DNA from: Arenicola marina
Taxonomy: Eukaryota > Annelida > Polychaeta > Arenicolidae
Reading direction: 5' to 3'
Length of the DNA stretch: 64,000 bases
Assembly: GCA_964019135.1 (NCBI GenBank)
Contig: OZ025256.1
Location: 39,962,035-40,026,034 of the forward strand
The translations under genes and the position numbers were made by a program. This document shows positions 11,801-20,151 of the stretch, one piece after another. Every line of letters starts with the position of its first letter. Positions within the stretch are counted from its first letter, which is position 1. A model generated the notes under the pieces. The model was not told the origin of the DNA. It did not search any database and was given only the letters and a program-made list of their open reading frames with translations.

Positions 11801-14800
11801 CAGCCGGCTCATGGCGCTGGGCCACAGTTTCGGCTCGGGTCTTACTTACACCATGACATATTGCATCAAATAGATGACGCGGGTAAAAACACCAACTCCA
11901 GATACATGCATTATATCTCGGTCAAGCGTCCTCGAATATGTACTGCGACCTCCTCCCATCCTGATGGCCGAGTTGTTAGCGTGCTTTGTGGCCCTGGTCA
12001 ACAGCTAGGCGGTGGGCTAAAGTACACGGGGTTGTGTGGTCCACCATGATGACAGATTACGATGTGGCTATGGGTACGACTATCAGGGGTCGGGAAGGGG
12101 TAAATGACAACACGCGACACGGGCATTTTTAAAAATCGACATTTGACATTGACCATCAAATTCCGACGCTGAGGATCTGAAAAAGTGACATCGGCACATA
12201 TTTTTGAGAAAAAAAAACGACACTGAACTTAGCTAAAAAGCGACACGGGAAGTAGTGAAAAATCGGTATTCGACACTGGACACTGGACCCCCCCCCCCCA
12301 CTTCCAGACCCCTACTATCCTGCCTGTTCACCGGGAAGTGACCCTGAGCGTTGGTGACACCTTGCGAAGGAGTTGCGGGCAACGGATAGCACAAGTGCGG
12401 CTCTGTTTTAGCTATACCTGACCTGGACCGGCCTCGACCACAAGACGGTTATGGGTGCGTGGATCATGTGTTGATACTTCACCTTGCTATATACGGGTCC
12501 TATCTTACTGGATTGACACACGCTATCAGCATTATAGGCATGAGTGACAGATATTGCATTACAGCTATCAGCATTACAGGTATGAGTGACAGGTATTGCA
12601 TTACAGTTATCAGCATTACAGGTATGAATGACAGGTATTGCACTACAGGTATTTTATTACAGCTATCAGCATTACAGGTATGAGTGACAGGAATTGCATT
12701 ACAGTTATCAGCATTACAGGTATGAGTGACAGGTATTGCACTACAGGTATTGTATTACAGGTATAAGGGACAGGTATTGCATTACAGCTACCAGCATTAC
12801 AGGTATGAGTGACAGGAATTGCATTACAGCTATCAGCATTACAGGTATGAGTGACAGGTATTGCATTACAGTTATCAGCATTGCAGGTATTAGTGACAGG
12901 TATTGCACTACAGGTATTGTATTACAGCTATCAGCATTACAGGCATGAATGACAGGTATTGTATTACAGCTATCAGCATTACAGGTATGAATGACAGGTA
13001 TTGCATTACAGCTATCAGCATTACAGGTATGAGTGACAGGTATTGCATTACAGCTATCAGCATTACAGGTATGAGGGACAGGTATTGCATTACAGTTATC
13101 AGCATTACAGGAATGAGGGACAGGTATTACATTACAGCTATCAGCAGTACAGGTATAAGGGACAGGTATTGCATTACAGCTATCACCATTACAGGTATGA
13201 ATGACAGGTATTGCATTACAACTATCAGCATTACAGGTATGAATGACAGGTATTGCATTACAGCTATCAGCATTACAGGTATGAATGACAGGTATTGCAT
13301 CACAGCTATCAGCATTACAGGTATGAATGACAGGTATTGCATTACAGTTATCAGCATTACAGGTATGAGGAACAGGTATTGCACTACAGGTATTGTATTA
13401 CAGCTATGAGCATTACAGGTATGAATGACAGGTATTGCATTACAGCTATCAGCATTACAGGTATGAATGACAGGTATTGCATTACAGCTATCAGCATTAC
13501 AAGTATGAATGACAGGTATTGCATTACAGCTATCAGCATTACAGGTATGAATGACAGGTATTGCATTACAGCTATCAGCATTACAGGTATGAGTGACAGG
13601 TATTGCATTACAGCTATCAGCATTACAGGTATGAGTGACAGGTATTGCATTACAGTTATCACCATTACAGGTATGAGGAACAGGTATTGCATTACAGCTA
13701 TCAGCATTACAGGTATGAATGACAGGTATTGCATTACAGCTATCAGCATTACAGGTATGAGTGACAGGTATTGCATTACAGCTATCAGCATTACAGGTAT
13801 GAGGGACAGGTATTGCATTACAGTTATCAGCATTACAGGTATGAATGACAGGTATTGCTTTCCGGCTATCAGCATTACAGGTATGAGGGACAGGTATTGC
13901 ATTACAGTTATCAGCATTACAGGAATGAGGGAAAGGTATTACATTACAGCTATCAGCATTACAGGTATAAGGGACAGGTATTGCATTACAGCTATCAGCA
14001 TTACAGGTATTGCACTACAGGTATTGCATTACAGCTATCAGCATTACAGGTATGAATGACAGGTATTGCATTACAGCTATCAGCATTACAGGTATGAGTG
14101 ACAGGTATTGCATTACAGCTATCACCATTACAGGTATGAGTGACAGGTATTGCACTACAGGTATTGTATTACAGCTATCAGCATTACAGGTATGAATGAC
14201 AGGTATTGCATTACAGTTGTGTTACACCAGATATATCATATCTTAATTGCGAGGTGGTACATAAACGCTCTGAAGTATTTGAATTAGGTCTGTTGTACGT
14301 TTTGCTCGTCAGCATTAAGTATTGCACTCTCGCGTTGCCCAAAGACCTCATATATTTTCTTTATTTCACCAAAAGACAATTGGCAGTTTTTAACGCACGC
14401 AGTTTAGCCGACTAAGCCCCGTAGCCGGCTAAACTACGTATGTTGGGGCCGAAAACGTCCAACTGCCCAAAACGTCCTACATAACTAAGAACAAACTAAC
14501 AGTTACATTTGACGTTGCAATCCTACACAATCTGCCGATATGTACGTGAAATAGGCCACATATGTCCTACGTATCTTGCCATTATTAGTTTTCCATATTA
14601 TCTGTCAAGCCCATCGCAAGTAGTTTGGCGATATAATGTCAACGACCCTTAGCCTGGTCCACTGCGTTGCTTCTCCTTAGCTCCATATGTAACTACGGCA
14701 AAATACACATAATTAAAAAAACACGTTTCTTAGCCGATCGACATATAGATGTAAGCTTACTGTCTAGTTTCAGAATGCCTTCTGGTGGTGATGAATCGGC

Positions 14801-16775
14801 GCTTTATGCCACATTAGTGGCCACATGGACTAGACTGGTGGCTAACGAATCGCCTGGGACAAGGAAATGATCGAAACATGCGAAACCGTTCATAGACTGG
14901 GATGCCGCACATGGCATCCAAATCATCCATTATGGCCCGGAGCTTTCTTGGCCTACTTTAGCCGCCGTGTGCAAAAACGGGCTTACAACAACAATCATAT
15001 CATGGCCGAGAGTCTCACGCTGGGGTTCGTTGACCAGAAGCTCCGTACGCTTCCAACTGAGCTATATGATAGCTCCTTCAGACTGCTGAGAAGTGAAAAC
15101 TGAGGCGTTTCTGTGTATTCAACAATGACATCCCCATCACTACCCGGGCACCTACCTCGTTAGTTACACGTGGGTTGGTATCTTTACCTATACTAATTCC
15201 GACATAGCAAAGGTTATCATGACGTAAAAAGGCCAGCCATCTATCTATTAATACCACAGGGTGCTGGGCATGAACAGATGAAGAGATGCTTGTATGTGGA
15301 GAGGCGCTGTCCCTCAGCCAATGGGTCGTGAGTCGTAGGTAAGTGCCGCCTTTCAAGTCCATCTCGTAGACCCAGCGTTTGGGTGACAAAGGGACCCTAT
15401 TGTCAGACCAACCACAGTATCTGTCGTATGGATAATGTAATCTTCTAGTGTGATATATAGGTCTGAGCCACGCGTGGTCTCTTCACCAGGGGGCGCATAT
15501 AGGGGCGTCCGTATTTTTACGGATTATTACGGCTGATCATCCGGGTTCTAAAGCTGCATCACATAGTCCATAACTTGCTTTAGACAGCTATACGACTCTT
15601 TAACACAGTAAACTTGATGTCCCCGTCAGCATGGTATAAGGCTCTGGGATGGCGCGTCAACATCCATAATGATAGGTAAGAAATAACGAACAGTACAATA
15701 TAAATATAAGGGCCGCCCCGATAGCTCAGTGGCTTAGAGCGCTCGCCTTGAGCCACCTGAGAGCCTAACGGCATTTGGATCGTTGGTTCGCGCCCCGCTG
15801 TGATCATGTCTGTGTGGTCCCAGAATAAATATCCCATGTCCTTCTTTGCAAAGAGTAGGGGGTACCCCGGGGCATATGGCTCTACCCCCCCCCCCCTTTC
15901 CTTCTCCCATTAACGCGATATGACCAACATTGAATAAAGCGTCCTAAATACAAAACCAACCAACCATCCGTCTATCCAATATAGGCCTCTTTAGGGGCAC
16001 AGCTTGGGGTAAACGCCGGCGGAGGCAGGATAAAGGAGACGCGCACCACTAACATCAAGTAGACGCCTCTACTAAAAAATACTTTAATTATCACTTCCCC
16101 ATTCCTCCGTTCCCATAAAAAAGTGGCGATGAAACATTTATTTGAGAAGAAGGGGGTAAATTAATTTTAACAACGTGTTGTAGGTCCCTAGTTGTGCAAT
16201 GATGCATTCCATGAAAAAGCACGAGGACCGTTTTCACCACTGATACCCATAAAGGCAGTAAAATTGATATTACCATATTGATTTCTTGATATCAAGAATT
16301 GAATTGTTGATATCAAGAATTGAATTGTTGATATCAAGATTTGAATTGTTGATATTAAGAAATCAAGAATGATGGAATGAAGGTTAGGATGGCCTGCCAT
16401 ATTACCGGATATGTGCAATTAAGCGCGGATCATGGTTGCGATTTTTCTTCTTATTATTAGTATTGTTACTATTATGATTCGAATTCCTGAGTGGGAATGA
16501 GCCCCCCCCCCCCGTCCCTGGATCCGCCCTTAATTCTAAATAATATATGTATACTTACTTTGCACGAATGTGAACCAGCAGATGCAGACGAGTAACCACT
16601 TGGATGTATTGAACTTCTGCAGGCAGTCCGGCGAGTACTTGCCATAGCCGCACCTGAGGTTGCTGCTGTCAGGGTCTCCAGACACTGAGGACTCTGAGGA
16701 GGTGTTCGATGCGGTCGACACAGCGTCACACTCGCTTTCGCCAGGTGGCGCTTCGCACAGTGCAGACGACGCCAT
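2661..16775 (-). CDS. Organic anion transporter polypeptide (SLCO/OATP family), 3' truncated by the window
   Basis: Plasma-membrane uptake carrier for amphipathic organic anions, a twelve-helix major-facilitator relative. Nine exons (16775-16559, 9416-9168, 8429-8259, 7275-7173, 6399-6278, 5441-5166, 4613-4418, 3974-3833, 3142-2661) join in phase through GT-AG introns to 652 codons plus two bases. Support: an OATP-type N-terminus (CGYGKYSPDCLQKFN then the first helix), FVVNGINNVNTASLERRF, the family signature DPRWVGAWWIGFA, and the Cys-rich Kazal-like extracellular loop CNAHCACSTQSYEPVCG with CYAGC. ATG 16,775 has a strong context (GTCGCCATGG). The ERRFDL start and Cys-rich N-terminus recall SLCO4-type members, but the subfamily is uncertain. 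The last helices are missing because the window ends. Odd features: a Ser/Thr-rich insert of about 117 residues in the last visible exon and an intron load of minisatellites. Confidence 0.92.
3198..3280 (+). repeat. tRNA-like pseudogene or SINE head
   Basis: An 83-base stretch with a good pol III box A (TAGCTCATCTGG) and box B (GGTTCGAACCC), flanked by GCAC and GTGC ends that can pair. The central part does not give a clean anticodon arm, so I call it a tRNA-derived relic rather than a functional tRNA. Confidence 0.6.
3365..3562. mobile_element. MITE-like element, family B (GGGGCGGATCCAG ends)
   Basis: Starts AGGGGCAGATCCAG and ends CTGGATCTGTCCCT, terminal inverted repeats with one mismatch in 14. 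The interior is mostly poly-G and poly-C. No coding capacity, and no clear target-site duplication. Sits in OATP intron 8, four bases from a second copy. Confidence 0.6.
3567..3794. mobile_element. MITE-like element, family B, second copy
   Basis: Starts AGGGGCGGATATAG and ends CTAGATCCGCCCCT (one mismatch between the inverted ends). The interior carries C-rich homopolymers. Adjacent to the preceding element, separated by GACC only. Confidence 0.6.
3833..3974 (-). CDS. OATP exon 8 (Kazal-like loop)
   Basis: Acceptor CTTTCCACAG, donor CAC|GTGACA. Encodes DIPLAEPALSHPCNAHCAC then STQSYEPVCGANGVQYFSP and CYAGCTDSH: the cysteine-rich Kazal-type extracellular domain between helices 9 and 10 of OATPs. 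Phase 2 in, phase 0 out. Confidence 0.92.
4029..4225. mobile_element. MITE-like element, family A, truncated copy
   Basis: Shares the order CGACATTCGACATTGAC, CGACACTGAGGATCT, a poly-A/T tract, TCGTGAAAAATCGACATTC and a terminal CCCCCCTTCCAGA with the intact copy at 12,085-12,313. The left terminal repeat is not recognisable. In OATP intron 7. Confidence 0.55.
4319..4386 (-). repeat. Tandem copy of the OATP exon 7 3' end and donor
   Basis: The 67-68 bases at 4,387-4,452, which span the end of exon 7 and the start of its intron, recur at 4,319-4,386 with about ten changes. The shared core on the plus strand is CTGACCTGACCTAGTTCTGA then CCTGTTG(C/T)GGTATT, so the copy keeps a CAACAG|GTCAGA donor and a degraded exon end. 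Confidence 0.75.
4418..4613 (-). CDS. OATP exon 7 (TM8-9)
   Basis: Acceptor CTTGTGGTGCAG, donor AACAG|GTCAGA. Encodes GCVVVPAAAVGQVVGGMIP, a second helix GCAVGAVLSFIFLF, and the AGVTVQYHN segment that precedes the extracellular loop in OATPs. The last ~30 bases and the donor are duplicated just downstream (4,319-4,386). Confidence 0.88.
4885..5137. mobile_element. MITE-like element, family A
   Basis: Inverted relative to the 12-kb copy. Starts AGGAGTCTGGAAGGGG and ends CCCCTTCCAGACCCCT, near-perfect terminal inverted repeats. The flanks ATCATA (4,879-4,884) and AGCATA (5,138-5,143) match at five of six bases, as expected for a 6-bp target-site duplication. Non-coding. Confidence 0.7.
5166..5441 (-). 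CDS. OATP exon 6 (central loop and TM7-8)
   Basis: Acceptor CACCTTCAG, donor ACAG|GTGGGA. Encodes the charged cytoplasmic loop EARKHRQNRVSEAYKGKEDE, then SFMSLLRNPTWGLMTLGG and KLMQFQFGVTPAQAAMLTG. The donor end lies about 30 bases from a MITE-like element (4,885-5,137). Confidence 0.9.
5788..5821. repeat. (AAT)n microsatellite
   Basis: About eleven tandem AAT/TAA triplets in OATP intron 5. Confidence 0.9.
5897..6083. mobile_element. MITE-like element, family B, third copy
   Basis: Starts AGGCGCGGATCCAG and ends CTGGCTCCGCCACT, an imperfect inverted pair matching the family-B ends at 3.4-3.8 kb. The interior has several poly-G runs. Non-coding, in OATP intron 5. Confidence 0.45.
6278..6399 (-). 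CDS. OATP exon 5 (family signature)
   Basis: Acceptor CCGCCTATAG, donor CCAG|GTCAGT. Carries ADPRWVGAWWIGFA, the OATP signature at the start of the sixth helix, then SLAGVSVVVFMACFPRELP. Phase 2 in, phase 1 out. Confidence 0.92.
6475..6985. repeat. 32-bp AT-rich minisatellite
   Basis: About sixteen degenerate copies of a unit close to TGATATATTGAACATCTTAT followed by ATATTAATTAAC, with frequent shortened units. Lies in OATP intron 4, just upstream (minus sense) of exon 5. Confidence 0.9.
7173..7275 (-). CDS. OATP exon 4 (TM4 region)
   Basis: Acceptor CTGTCGGCAG, donor GACGA|GTAAGT. It encodes IMQGLSALGPAVGFIVGG and LFLNLYVDVGRVDMD, continuing LYIG from exon 3 exactly as in OATPs (YIG...LGPa-Gf..G). 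Ends in phase 2. Confidence 0.88.
7385..7690. repeat. 32-bp minisatellite, AACATGTTTATG type
   Basis: About eight well-conserved copies of a 32-base unit containing CAGCATGTCTAACATGTTTA then TGTATGAAGGAT, with degenerate units on to about 7,840. In OATP intron 3. Confidence 0.9.
7938..8192 (-). repeat. tRNA-derived SINE family 1
   Basis: Minus-strand copy of about 255 bases. Its head reads GGGGCGGCCCGATAGTTCAG, with a box-A-like tRNA start and a B-box-like GGTTCGCACCCC, followed by a tRNA-unrelated body ending in a CAACCAA-type tail. The same order is seen at 15,712 (plus), 59,429 (minus) and 1,637 (degraded). In OATP intron 3. Confidence 0.8.
8259..8429 (-). CDS. OATP exon 3 (loop and TM3/4)
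   Basis: Encodes GSANYCEQEETPSSLSN followed by FKYVFILGQILHSFGG and TVGTPYMDENIDTKNTPLYIG, the typical GQ-L-GxG...Y-D...plYiG order of OATPs. The donor is ATCG|GTAAGC. The acceptor TATGAAG has a poor pyrimidine tract, so the exact 5' edge is slightly uncertain, though the phase fits. Confidence 0.85.
8500..8622 (+). repeat. SINE family 1, 3' fragment
   Basis: Matches the last ~120 bases of the family-1 SINE: CAGGATAAAGATC, TTTCCTCGCAAAGAGCAGGG, CACGATATGACC and AAAGCGTCCTACATAAACCAA. The tRNA-like head is absent, and an extra short segment is present. Confidence 0.65.
9168..9416 (-). CDS. OATP exon 2 (TM1-TM3 region)
   Basis: The acceptor is TATATACTTCAG at 9,418-9,417 and the donor CTGG|GTAACC. 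Joining exon 1 gives ...FVQSFVVNGINNV.... It contains the conserved SLERRFDLPSRQ segment and the helices AYDLFGGFLSIVAGYLATW and MMTIMAAVMALGSFIMFLP. It starts needing two bases and ends in phase 1. Confidence 0.9.
10638..10939. mobile_element. MITE-like element, family A, 3' end lost into the tRNA-like array
   Basis: Starts AGGGGTCTGGAAGGGGTAAA and follows the family-A interior (CTGACACTGAGGATATGAAA, AAAAGCGACACGGAACGTCG). The second half is extended by three or four degenerate TTTGACACTGAAAATTTGGA repeats and runs directly into the 72-bp array without the right terminal repeat. Confidence 0.6.
10940..11650 (-). repeat. 72-bp tRNA-like satellite, ten copies in a pentameric higher-order pattern
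   Basis: Ten head-to-tail units of 72 bases, the length of a tRNA. Each reads on the minus strand GGGAGCCACACTGGCTCAGT, then a D-arm-like GGCAAGCAGGCTGAGC and a B-box-like GGGTTCGAACCC. Variant positions (AGCAGC/AGCATC, TTCG/TGCG, CAGCC/CCAGC) repeat in the order 1-2-3-4-5-1-2-3-4-5, so the array is two copies of a 360-bp pentamer. Because 72 is a multiple of three, frames stay open on both strands for over 230 codons. I do not regard these as genes. Confidence 0.9.
12085..12313. mobile_element. MITE-like element, family A, intact with target-site duplication
   Basis: A 229-bp non-coding element starting AGGGGTCGGGAAGGGG and ending CCACTTCCAGACCCCT. Exact 6-bp direct repeats ACTATC flank it at 12,079-12,084 and 12,314-12,319. 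The interior holds four or five CGACATT/CGACACT motifs. In OATP intron 1. The non-autonomous structure points to a DNA transposon of unassigned superfamily. Confidence 0.85.
12530..14218. repeat. 42-bp minisatellite (about 40 copies)
   Basis: Unit GACAGGTATTGCATTACAGC + TATCAGCATTACAGGTATGA + RT, with truncated units (CACTACAGGTATTGTATT) at intervals. Period 42 keeps all frames open on both strands, so several ORFs of 60-240 codons appear. They are repetitive, lack gene features and lie inside OATP intron 1. Confidence 0.95.
14230..15700. other. OATP intron 1, nothing recognised
   Basis: Unique-looking sequence without convincing exons, RNA genes or repeats. ORFs up to about 100 codons have no signal, family motif or splice context. 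Confidence 0.5.
15712..15966 (+). repeat. tRNA-derived SINE family 1, plus-strand copy
   Basis: Best tRNA-like head of the family: CCCGATAGCTCAGTGGCTTA (box A), GAGCGCTCGCCTTGAG, then GTTGGTTCGCGCCCCG (box B), followed by the body with CTTTGCAAAGAGTAGGGGGT and a poly-C insertion, ending in ACCAACCAACCA. Confidence 0.85.
16272..16358. repeat. 21-bp repeat TTGATATCAAGAATTGAATTG
   Basis: About four tandem copies, each with a self-complementary TTGATATCAA core. Confidence 0.8.
16559..16775 (-). CDS. OATP exon 1 (start codon, N-terminus, start of TM1)
   Basis: Begins at ATG 16,775-16,773 in the context GTCGCCATGG and ends in phase 1 at CAAA|GTAAGTAT. It encodes 72 residues: an acidic, Ser-rich cytoplasmic tail (TASNTSSESSVSGDPDSSN), then CGYGKYSPDCLQKFN and the first half of helix 1, KWLLVCICWFTFVQ. 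The frame stays open upstream to 16,907, but no better start context is seen there. Confidence 0.88.
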
Positions 16776-19700
16776 GGCGACGTCGACGACGTTAGTATAT
16801 TTTCCTTTGTGTCGGGTTTTGTTATGACTTCGTGGCGGCGTCACCCATGTCCACATATACCGTGTATTAAGTAATCCGCGGGAAATATAATCAGCGGTGA
16901 CCCTCAATTCCTAGGTGCCGGTTGCTGAGCTCACGGCTCAGATGCGTGGTTCTCCTGTCCTGGTGCTGCGAAAGCTACGTAATGCCATTTAATTCCGCGG
17001 CGACCATTCCGTCCCGAATTGGCTGCATCACACGACTCCGTGTGTGTTTGGCTGAGTAACTGACTCCCTCTAAGCGACACACGTGCTCTCATGGCCTGCC
17101 GAACGGCTGCCCACCTCCACTGATAAGAACAACCTTTGATGTCACTGGCGGGTACTGTGGGTAGATTAGGATCTCGCTCGACTCGAGCTGCGTCTCATCA
17201 CACGGTTGTCAAAGCAAGCCTGAATATGGAAAAGAAAACGTAAGCGCCGCTTTTTCTGCACATGCTAGGGATGTGGCGGTATAATGTAACATATGACACA
17301 GACCGGGGAGGGATTTCATTGTGGGACGTCATAATGGTGACTGACCGCCCCCACGGCCATTTGGGATTCACATAACTGGCCACGATCAGATTGAAATCTC
17401 AGATTGATCAACGCGCGGTCCTACCGCCCCCGTTACTTGCACCCCTCCCTCCCAGGTGCACCCCTTCCTGTCGGCTCTGGGTACCCCCCGGGGCCTATCT
17501 ACCGCCCACATAAGTCACACTCTCTGCGGGGCGTGCAGGGCCACCCCTCTCCAGCGACCAATGTGCACCACGCCCCTTCTCCTTACCCCCTCCCCCCCCA
17601 CACACTTCTTTTCGAGATAAGGGTATAGAGAAGACATTATTTGCGCGGCCTGATTATTACCAAGGCTAAATAGTTAGGTCATGTCTCCTATTGGTCACCA
17701 CGTGACGGAGACCGGCACTGGTCAGCACGGTGTCAAAAACCAGGAATGTTTATATGTTTGTTAGCCCCACCTAGTGACGGATGTGAACACATTCCTAGGG
17801 TGTAATTGCCAAGAGGCCACGTGGTCCGCTGGTCTCAAGTCATTTGACGTCACGCTTGTCTTTCCGGCTTTGGATAAATTGGCCAGGTATTTAGAAGACA
17901 TATATAGCTGTCATACATGCCTTAATTGATAAGGGATTGATAGGGATTGGCTTAGAATGAGTTGTCTTTTAATATTACGACCAATAGGGTGTGGTGGGGG
18001 AAGGATAACTCGTGGTCGTGGGCGCCCCTTCATGCCTGAGGGATCGGACATTTGTGATGAAGAAGATACCCCTATAAAGCGGAGATTTGAAAACTCAAGA
18101 CCGGGGGTGGAGGGGGGGGGGGGGGCGCTCTGAAAATGTGCGTTCTTAGAGCGGGTTATCGCACCAAAATACCCCTTCTGAGCGGATTTTGGCCGTAAAA
18201 CGTCCCTTCTGAGGGGATTTTGGCGGTGAAAAAGGGGGTACTTTACCGCGGAACCCGCCCAACCCAGCAATTTTCAATTTAACACATTGTGACCTGGGAA
18301 AAAAGACATTGATTTTTTATGATTTGGGAACACGACCCACCCCCCCAATGAAAACAAGTGTCAATACTGTCAAGACAAACTTAGCTTAATTGTGTATGGG
18401 GGACTGATGAGTGATGTCTACCTGCACTCCATGATCTGATGGTATGTACATGATACTGCAATATCCCACTAACCTGTTCTGTTTTGTACTGATTGCCCTA
18501 TCCCACAGCATGCTTTGCCCCCCCCCCCCCTCCCCTCTACCCCTCCCCTCTACGCCTCCCCTGTACTTTAGCTGTCTCTACAAAAATTTATCACTACGGC
18601 ACTAGACTTACCAGTGTGTCAGTTAAAATATATTCCTGGTAGCCGCTGGACTTTGTCACCAGATCATGCAAATGAGCACAGTGTCAGACTGTAATATCTG
18701 TATCGCTGGTCCTTGTTAGCTAGGTTTAGCGGCCATGTGAACCTGTTCTTTGAAGGTTCGTCACAGCGAAATGGTAGGAATAACTCCAGGCTTCATCTCC
18801 ATTCTCAGTCTGAGTGTTAATCCAAAAGCCTGCATATTCTCGTATATGGGTTCCACACAAAGTCAAGTCAGTCCCAAAAATGGGCCGCGAACAGAGCTGA
18901 CAGCTATGGGCCTAGGTGACACTGTATTCTGTAACAGTGTAACACTTTGACAGCTCAAATCCATCGTATTCGTGACTGCTGGTTTGTTTCCGCACTTGGA
19001 AATATGTACAAACTCATTGCTGCAGATGGATAATTCCCATAAGATCCAACAAGACACTGTGTTGGTATATTTTACACAACAAAAAGAAGCCAAAACAATC
19101 TGATTTCAAAACAGCAGCATGCGAGCGGAGCAGAGCACGTGCGTTTGTGTTCCCCAATGACGTCATTTGTTGTGAGACGATACGATCCGCACGCAGGCTG
19201 AAAATGACTGGCAAAATTTTGCGCGGGAGACATGAAATCGGCTCAGAGTATAATTTGACAGCGTCTTTGGAAAATATCATCCCTCGATAAGATGCAAACA
19301 TACTCCAGAGATTATTATAAAATAAAGTTGTTTTGGCGTGGCACAAACAGTTTAAGTCCCCAGGGGGGAGGGGTGTACGAGGATCTACGTCCGAGATGCC
19401 GTATCTTTGCATTGAAAAGGGGACACCACTCTCACATAAGAGGGAGGGGGGACGGAGGAGTGGGGAGGGGGTACCGTTTCCGGCCACCATTGACACCTTC
19501 CTGAATCCGCCAGCGTATATCTTCAGGTAAATCTAACCTGGGTTATGGGACGGCTAGGGTAGGTCTAATAAATTATCACCTGATCTGTCTGCAAACACTC
19601 CCACACACACACTCTACCCAAGGCACCTGGGTCCTACGTTAGTCGATTCGGTTCACAGCATGATCCATTATCAGTCATCTGAAAGCTCGCCGTGATATCG

Positions 19701-20150
19701 CTTGCACTTGTTGACCCTGTCGCCAAAATACTGTGTTCTCATATTATGAGCGTTGTCTATTCTCGAGTGTCATGACTCAAGCCCTCAGGAGTGAAAAATA
19801 AGGTTACCTATCTTAGTATTAATCCTTTTCTTGGGTTATGATTTGACCATTGACTATCTGCTTCTGCTTGCATATGACTGTGGGAAATACACAGCTTGGT
19901 AGTAACGTGTAGATTACGAAGAGATTTGGAAGAGATTTGTCTCCGTCGGTATGAGAGAAAATCGTTTTCGAGTTTCCGCCGGATTATTATGGAGACTGGA
20001 AGAAGCCTTTACTCGGCGTGGGAAATGTTCCTACCGGTACATGAGTCTTATCGGGATATGGGGGAATGACGGCCTTTTCGTCAGCTTGGCTCAGTCTATA
20101 TACATGATTAGCCACAAGGGGCCAAGTTTCCCCCAACATTGCCGCCCATT
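16776..20150. other. 5' flank of the OATP gene, no gene recognised
   Basis: Presumably holds the OATP promoter and 5' UTR, but I cannot point to a defined TATA box or transcription start. Contains G-rich and C-rich low-complexity patches (17,440-17,600, 18,100-18,130, 18,515-18,560) and short ORFs without recognisable domains. Confidence 0.5.
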
Positions 20151-20151
20151 T

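Noticed and set aside
12459-14415. Several long frames through the 42-bp array
   Set aside because: Same periodicity effect; open on both strands with no composition typical of protein.
18863-19496. Minus-strand frames near 19 kb (76 and 160 codons)
   Set aside because: No recognisable domain, no clear start or splice context; expected by chance.
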